A stretch of DNA of 9,348 nucleotides from Syntrophaceae bacterium UBA4810 (lineage in GTDB: Bacteria > Desulfobacterota > Syntrophia > Syntrophales > Smithellaceae). A program made the position numbers and the translations under genes. A model generated the notes under the pieces. The model did no database searches. It saw only the letters and a program-made list of their open reading frames with translations, and had not been told where the DNA came from. Below are positions 5,789 to 9,348 of the stretch, piece after piece (the stretch's first letter is position 1; every line of letters begins with the position of its first letter). Where the stretch lies: assembly GCA_002402545.1 (NCBI GenBank), contig DHGA01000065.1:1-9348 (forward strand), in the 5' to 3' direction.

Positions 5789-6976
5789 TTACATTTCAGA
5801 CATTGAAGGGGGCTTCGCCTCGAACATAGAATTCGCGCCCTGCAGAAATGCTCTTTCGCCTTCAGCTTTATATATCCTCATACAGGCATCAACAACATTG
5901 CTATCATACAGCTTTGCCTTATTCTTTACAATTTCTTCCATGGCAATTTCCACACCCTGCGCCGGACGATAAGGACGATGGGAAGCCATTGCTTCAATAA
6001 CATCTGCCGCAGCGATTATATGCGCTTCAAGTAATATTTTATCGCCTTTTAATCCCTGCGGATAACCGGATCCGTCAATTCTTTCGTGATGCTGTAAAAC
6101 AATATCGGCAATCGGGTAGGGAAAATTGATCGTTTTGAGAATATCATAGGCGACACGGCAATGCGTTTTTATTATTTCCATCTCCAGCTCGGTCAGACGC
6201 CCGGGTTTTGTCAGTATCTCCGAAGGCACGGATATTTTTCCGATATCATGCAAAGTGGCGGCAATATGAATTGCCTCAATCTGTTCCAGCGGCAGTTTCA
6301 TTTCCTTGGCGATTTTACAGGAAATCACCGCCACCATAACCTCATGGCCGGAAGTATAAGGATCGCGCGTTTCCACTATCTTGGACATAGTCTTGACTGT
6401 GCCATCCAGAATAATCTGTACTTTTTCGTAGCTGGCTTTCAGTTCTTCCGCCTTAGCCATGAGATCGCTGGTCTTTTGTCTTACTTTCTCTTCCAAGGTC
6501 TTGTTGAGATTCAGAAGTTCATCGTTTTGCCTTTTAATCAGCTCGATGAGGCGCTTGTTCTCCATCAGCAGTTCGTTTTTATAAAGTGATTGTTTGATCT
6601 GCACGAGCAGTTCCTCCTCGCGCCAGGGCTTGGTGAAATAAAGATGGATACCGCCTTTATTTATGGCGTCGATTATCGCGTCGGTATCGGCGTAACCGGT
6701 AAGCAGTATGCGGACGGCATCGGGAAAAATATCTTTGGCTGCGGCAAAAAACTGCACGCCGTTCATTACCGGCATTCTTTGATCAGAAATAATAAGAGAA
6801 AAAGGTTTTTGCGCCACGCGCAGTTTATTCAGACCTTCCTGCCCATCGCTCGCAGTATGGATTTCATAATCTTCATCAGCGAGAATCCGCCTGAAGGCAT
6901 TCAAAATGGATTCTTCATCATCAACAATTAATATCGAATGCCTGTGCTTCAGTGGTTCTGTCTGGGGTACATTCAT
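5789..6976 (-). CDS. Response regulator with HD-GYP output domain (putative c-di-GMP phosphodiesterase)
   Basis: This 395-residue cytosolic protein joins a receiver domain to an HD-GYP phosphohydrolase, the RpfG-like arrangement. The receiver (about 13-128) has acidic D19, D20 and E21, phosphoacceptor D65 in SDQRMP, T93 in LLTGY and K116 in TKPW. A coiled coil covers about 130-188. The HD-GYP domain (about 190-375) has RDPYTSGHE near 204-212, H243-D244 in LHDIGK, HHERIDGSGYP at 296-306 and AAADVIEAMASHRPYRP near 322-338. All signature metal and GYP residues are present, so c-di-GMP hydrolysis controlled by phosphorylation is likely. The sensor kinase is not in the window. AGAGGT (6990-6985) lies 8 nt before the ATG. 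It follows uvrA on the same strand after 152 nt but has its own likely promoter in that gap. Confidence 0.93.
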   Translation of the reverse strand: MNVPQTEPLKHRHSILIVDDEESILNAFRRILADEDYEIHTASDGQEGLNKLRVAQKPFSLIISDQRMPVMNGVQFFAAAKDIFPDAVRILLTGYADTDAIIDAINKGGIHLYFTKPWREEELLVQIKQSLYKNELLMENKRLIELIKRQNDELLNLNKTLEEKVRQKTSDLMAKAEELKASYEKVQIILDGTVKTMSKIVETRDPYTSGHEVMVAVISCKIAKEMKLPLEQIEAIHIAATLHDIGKISVPSEILTKPGRLTELEMEIIKTHCRVAYDILKTINFPYPIADIVLQHHERIDGSGYPQGLKGDKILLEAHIIAAADVIEAMASHRPYRPAQGVEIAMEEIVKNKAKLYDSNVVDACMRIYKAEGERAFLQGANSMFEAKPPSMSEM

Positions 6977-7010
6977 ATATCCTTACCTCTCGAGATCACC
7001 GCTTCTAAAT

Positions 7011-7039
7011 ATTTTGAACCTTTAGCGCGCTATTGTCAA
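7011..7039 (-). promoter_or_regulatory. Sigma70-type promoter for the HD-GYP response regulator
   Basis: On the minus strand a perfect TTGACA (7039-7034), 17-nt spacer and CAAAAT (7016-7011, 4 of 6 consensus). Transcription would start near 7004, giving a leader of about 28 nt that contains the AGAGGT ribosome site. It separates this gene from uvrA upstream. Confidence 0.5.
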
Positions 7040-7128
7040 GATTTAAACAGTTTTAATTTTCTTAAGGATTTCCCGCGATTTGTCCGTGATGATATGTAAA
7101 TATAGACTTGCTTTGGTTTGTGGCGGGC

Positions 7129-9348
7129 TTAAAGAATCTTCCTCAGAAACTGGCCGGTTGCCGATTTTTCTTCCCTCGCTACTTCGCCTACCGTTCCTGA
7201 AGCTATAATGCGCCCGCCTTCCGGACCGCCTTCCGGACCCATATCGATTATATAATCCGCGCATTTGATGACATCCAGATTATGCTCGATAACAACCATG
7301 GTGTTACCCATATCAACCAGCCTTTTGAGCACGTCCAGCAATTTTTGAATGTCCGCAAAATGCAGGCCGATAGTCGGCTCATCCAGAATATACAGGGTGT
7401 TACTGTTCGTTTTCTTGCCCAGCTCCCGTGCCAGTTTTATTCTCTGCGCCTCGCCGCCGGAAAGGGTGGTCGCCGACTGCCCCAAGCGAATATAACCCAA
7501 ACCAACATCTGAAAGTAATTGTAGATGCGCTTTAATTGACGGAATGTTGGAAAAAAACATCAACGCCTGGCTTACCGTCATATCCAGAACATCGGCAATA
7601 CTTTTATCTTTGTATTTAACATCAAGAGTATCTGCATTAAATCTTTTACCCTGACAAACATCACAGGTCACATAAACATCCGGCAGAAAATGCATTTCTA
7701 TTTTAATCAGGCCGTTGCCCTCGCAGGATTCACACCGGCCGCCTTTCACGTTAAAACTGAAACGGCCGGGCTTATAGCCGCGAACACGCGATTCAGGAAG
7801 AGATGTAAACAAATCGCGGATAAATGAAAACACTCCCGTGTAGGTTACCGGGTTGGAGCGCGGCGTGCGGCCGATTGGCTGCTGATTAATCAAAATTACT
7901 CTTTCGATATCGCCCAGATCTCTGACCTTTTTTATTTTTCCCATAGAGCCGCGGTGCTGGTTCAAACGCCTGGACACGACTTTATAAAGGGTTTCGACAA
8001 CCATCGTGCTCTTTCCCGAACCGGAAACCCCCGTTACCGCCGTAAATATTCCGACCGGTATTTTTATATCAATATTTTTCAGATTGTTTTCACTTGCGCC
8101 TTCCAAAATTATATGCCGGCCTTTATGCGCCCGTCTTTTTTCCGGCATGGCTATGGATTCTTTACCTGACAAGTATCTGCCGGTTAGCGACTCCTCGCTC
8201 GCCAATATTTCCCGCGCCGTGCCCTGAAAAACTATATGGCCGCCATGCATGCCGGCACCCGGCCCCATATCCACAATATGATCGCACGCCTCCATCATTT
8301 CGGCGTCGTGCTCCACAACCAGAACTGTATTACCCATGTCACGCAGTTTTTTCAGAGTATCGATAAGCCGCAGGTTATCCCTTTGATGAAGGCCAACGGT
8401 TGGCTCATCAAGAACATACAAAACCCCCATCAATCCTGAGCCAATCTGCGTTGCCAGTCGTATCCGCTGGCTTTCTCCGCCGGACAAAGTTGACGTGGCT
8501 CTGGCCAAATTTAAATAATCCATGCCCACATTGAGGAGAAACTGCAGCCGGCTTTTTATTTCCTTGAGAACTCTTTCCGCGATAAGACTTTCCTGCTGCC
8601 TCAGGTCAAGCTTTTCAAAATATTCGTGACATTCGCGGATGGACATTTGACAAAGCTCATAAATATTTTTCCCTCCCACGGTAACAGCCAGGCTTTCTTT
8701 TTTGAGCCTTGCCCCCTGGCAGGTTTCACAGGCGCTTAAATCTATATACCGCGAAAGATCATTGCGCACCGCCGTCGAAGTTGTTTCCCGCCAACGGCGC
8801 TCTAACTGCCTGATAGCACCTTCAAAAATACGCTGCGAAAAATACCTTTTGCCGGAATGGTCGTAATAAAATTTTATGTTTTCCGTCCCCGATCCGTAAA
8901 GAAGAACTTTTTTTATCTTTTCGGGAAGTTTATTGAAAGGCGTGTTGATATCAAAACCGTAATGCTTTGATAAAGCGTCCAGCATGTTGTGGTAATAAAG
9001 GGATGTGCGCGACGCCCAAGGAGCGATAGCGCCTCCCCGCAAGGAAAGCCCCGCGTCCGGAACGACCAGATCTACGGTAAAACGCATGCGTGAACCCAAA
9101 CCATTACAATCAGGACAGGCGCCATAGGGGCTATTGAATGAAAATATTCTTGGCGCCAGTTCCGATATACTAATGGAACAATCGGGGCAGGAATATTTTT
9201 CAGAAAAAAGAGTTTCTTCTCCGGAGCCGGTAACTATCCTCACCAACCCGTCACCGCGGAAGGAGGCGATTTCCAGAGAATCACGTAACCTTTTCCTTAT
9301 TCCTTCTTTCATCACCAATCTGTCAACAATCAAATCAATATCATGGCG
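7129..9348 (-). CDS. uvrA: UvrABC excinuclease subunit A, C-terminal three quarters (runs off right edge)
   Basis: UvrA is the damage-recognition ATPase of nucleotide excision repair, acting as a dimer with UvrB. The frame is open through base 9348; compared with a usual length near 940, about 200 N-terminal residues, including the first Walker A, lie outside. Numbering from the TTG codon at 9333 (an internal leucine, preceded in frame by HDID): zinc module C49/C52 and C73/C76, C202/C205, ABC signature LSGGE 283-287 with DEP 309-311, second Walker A GVSGSGKS 435-442, zinc module C534/C537 and C557/C560 framing the MHFLPD segment, second signature LSGGE 624-628 with DEP 651-653. The C-terminus is complete (stop at 7131-7129). 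A perfect 12-nt tandem repeat (7214-7237) encodes GPEGGPEGG, a glycine-rich turn of normal length. No terminator follows. Confidence 0.96.
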   Translation of the reverse strand, partial: RHDIDLIVDRLVMKEGIRKRLRDSLEIASFRGDGLVRIVTGSGEETLFSEKYSCPDCSISISELAPRIFSFNSPYGACPDCNGLGSRMRFTVDLVVPDAGLSLRGGAIAPWASRTSLYYHNMLDALSKHYGFDINTPFNKLPEKIKKVLLYGSGTENIKFYYDHSGKRYFSQRIFEGAIRQLERRWRETTSTAVRNDLSRYIDLSACETCQGARLKKESLAVTVGGKNIYELCQMSIRECHEYFEKLDLRQQESLIAERVLKEIKSRLQFLLNVGMDYLNLARATSTLSGGESQRIRLATQIGSGLMGVLYVLDEPTVGLHQRDNLRLIDTLKKLRDMGNTVLVVEHDAEMMEACDHIVDMGPGAGMHGGHIVFQGTAREILASEESLTGRYLSGKESIAMPEKRRAHKGRHIILEGASENNLKNIDIKIPVGIFTAVTGVSGSGKSTMVVETLYKVVSRRLNQHRGSMGKIKKVRDLGDIERVILINQQPIGRTPRSNPVTYTGVFSFIRDLFTSLPESRVRGYKPGRFSFNVKGGRCESCEGNGLIKIEMHFLPDVYVTCDVCQGKRFNADTLDVKYKDKSIADVLDMTVSQALMFFSNIPSIKAHLQLLSDVGLGYIRLGQSATTLSGGEAQRIKLARELGKKTNSNTLYILDEPTIGLHFADIQKLLDVLKRLVDMGNTMVVIEHNLDVIKCADYIIDMGPEGGPEGGRIIASGTVGEVAREEKSATGQFLRKIL

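Noticed and set aside
7062..7128. Terminator after uvrA
   Set aside because: Only weak, interrupted pairing is present and there is no U-run on the minus strand.
7214..7237. Perfect 12-nt tandem repeat in uvrA as a mini-satellite
   Set aside because: It encodes the glycine-rich GPEGG turn that UvrA proteins have at this place, and the protein length there is normal, so it is likely codon coincidence.
9331..9333. TTG at 9333 as the start codon of a short UvrA
   Set aside because: The frame is open and homologous upstream (HDID before it), so the TTG is an internal leucine codon and the gene continues past the window edge.

Overview
The window reads as chromosomal DNA of a Gram-negative bacterium, and my best guess is an anaerobic Desulfobacterota (delta-proteobacterial, Syntrophus/Smithella-like) lineage. 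The guess rests on the mix of proteobacterial-type housekeeping genes, a DUF3568-type outer-membrane lipoprotein, an HD-GYP response regulator and a gene that appears to use selenocysteine. It is inference; no marker gene here fixes the taxonomy.

Layout from left to right. (1) The left edge cuts a minus-strand TrmA/RlmD-type RNA m5U methyltransferase; its TTG start is at 259. (2) Diverging from it are a zinc-ribbon rhomboid protease (389-1225) and a small DUF3568-like lipoprotein (1284-1676). (3) A convergent RlmI-type 23S rRNA m5C methyltransferase lies at 1687-2880. It is divergent from (4) a monofunctional mannose-1-phosphate guanylyltransferase (2983-4056). (5) A minus-strand gene at 4059-4355 is easily missed because an in-frame TGA splits it. 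(6) A Maf nucleotide pyrophosphatase and a YggS-type PLP protein form a tight plus-strand pair (4479-5772). (7) A REC/HD-GYP response regulator (5789-6976) and the C-terminal three quarters of UvrA (7129 to the right edge) are both on the minus strand.

The most interesting item is the 4059-4355 gene. It encodes a 98-residue, secreted, MerP/HMA-like protein whose 38th codon is TGA, placed as C-x-x-U in the loop where MerP-like proteins carry C-x-x-C. Immediately 3' of that TGA is a perfect 8-bp hairpin. Its loop puts GGU at nucleotides 22-24 counted from the U of UGA, the same position as in the Escherichia coli fdhF SECIS as I recall it. The gene has a good Shine-Dalgarno, a signal peptide, a plausible promoter and a full-length HMA secondary-structure pattern after the TGA. 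I therefore call it a selenoprotein rather than a pseudogene.

The other genes are mostly housekeeping: RNA methylation, sugar nucleotide synthesis, nucleotide sanitation, PLP homeostasis, nucleotide excision repair and c-di-GMP-linked signalling. No mobile elements, CRISPR arrays, tRNAs or rRNAs were seen. No stretch over 300 bases is left without a gene once the selenoprotein is recognised. No convincing rho-independent terminator was found anywhere.
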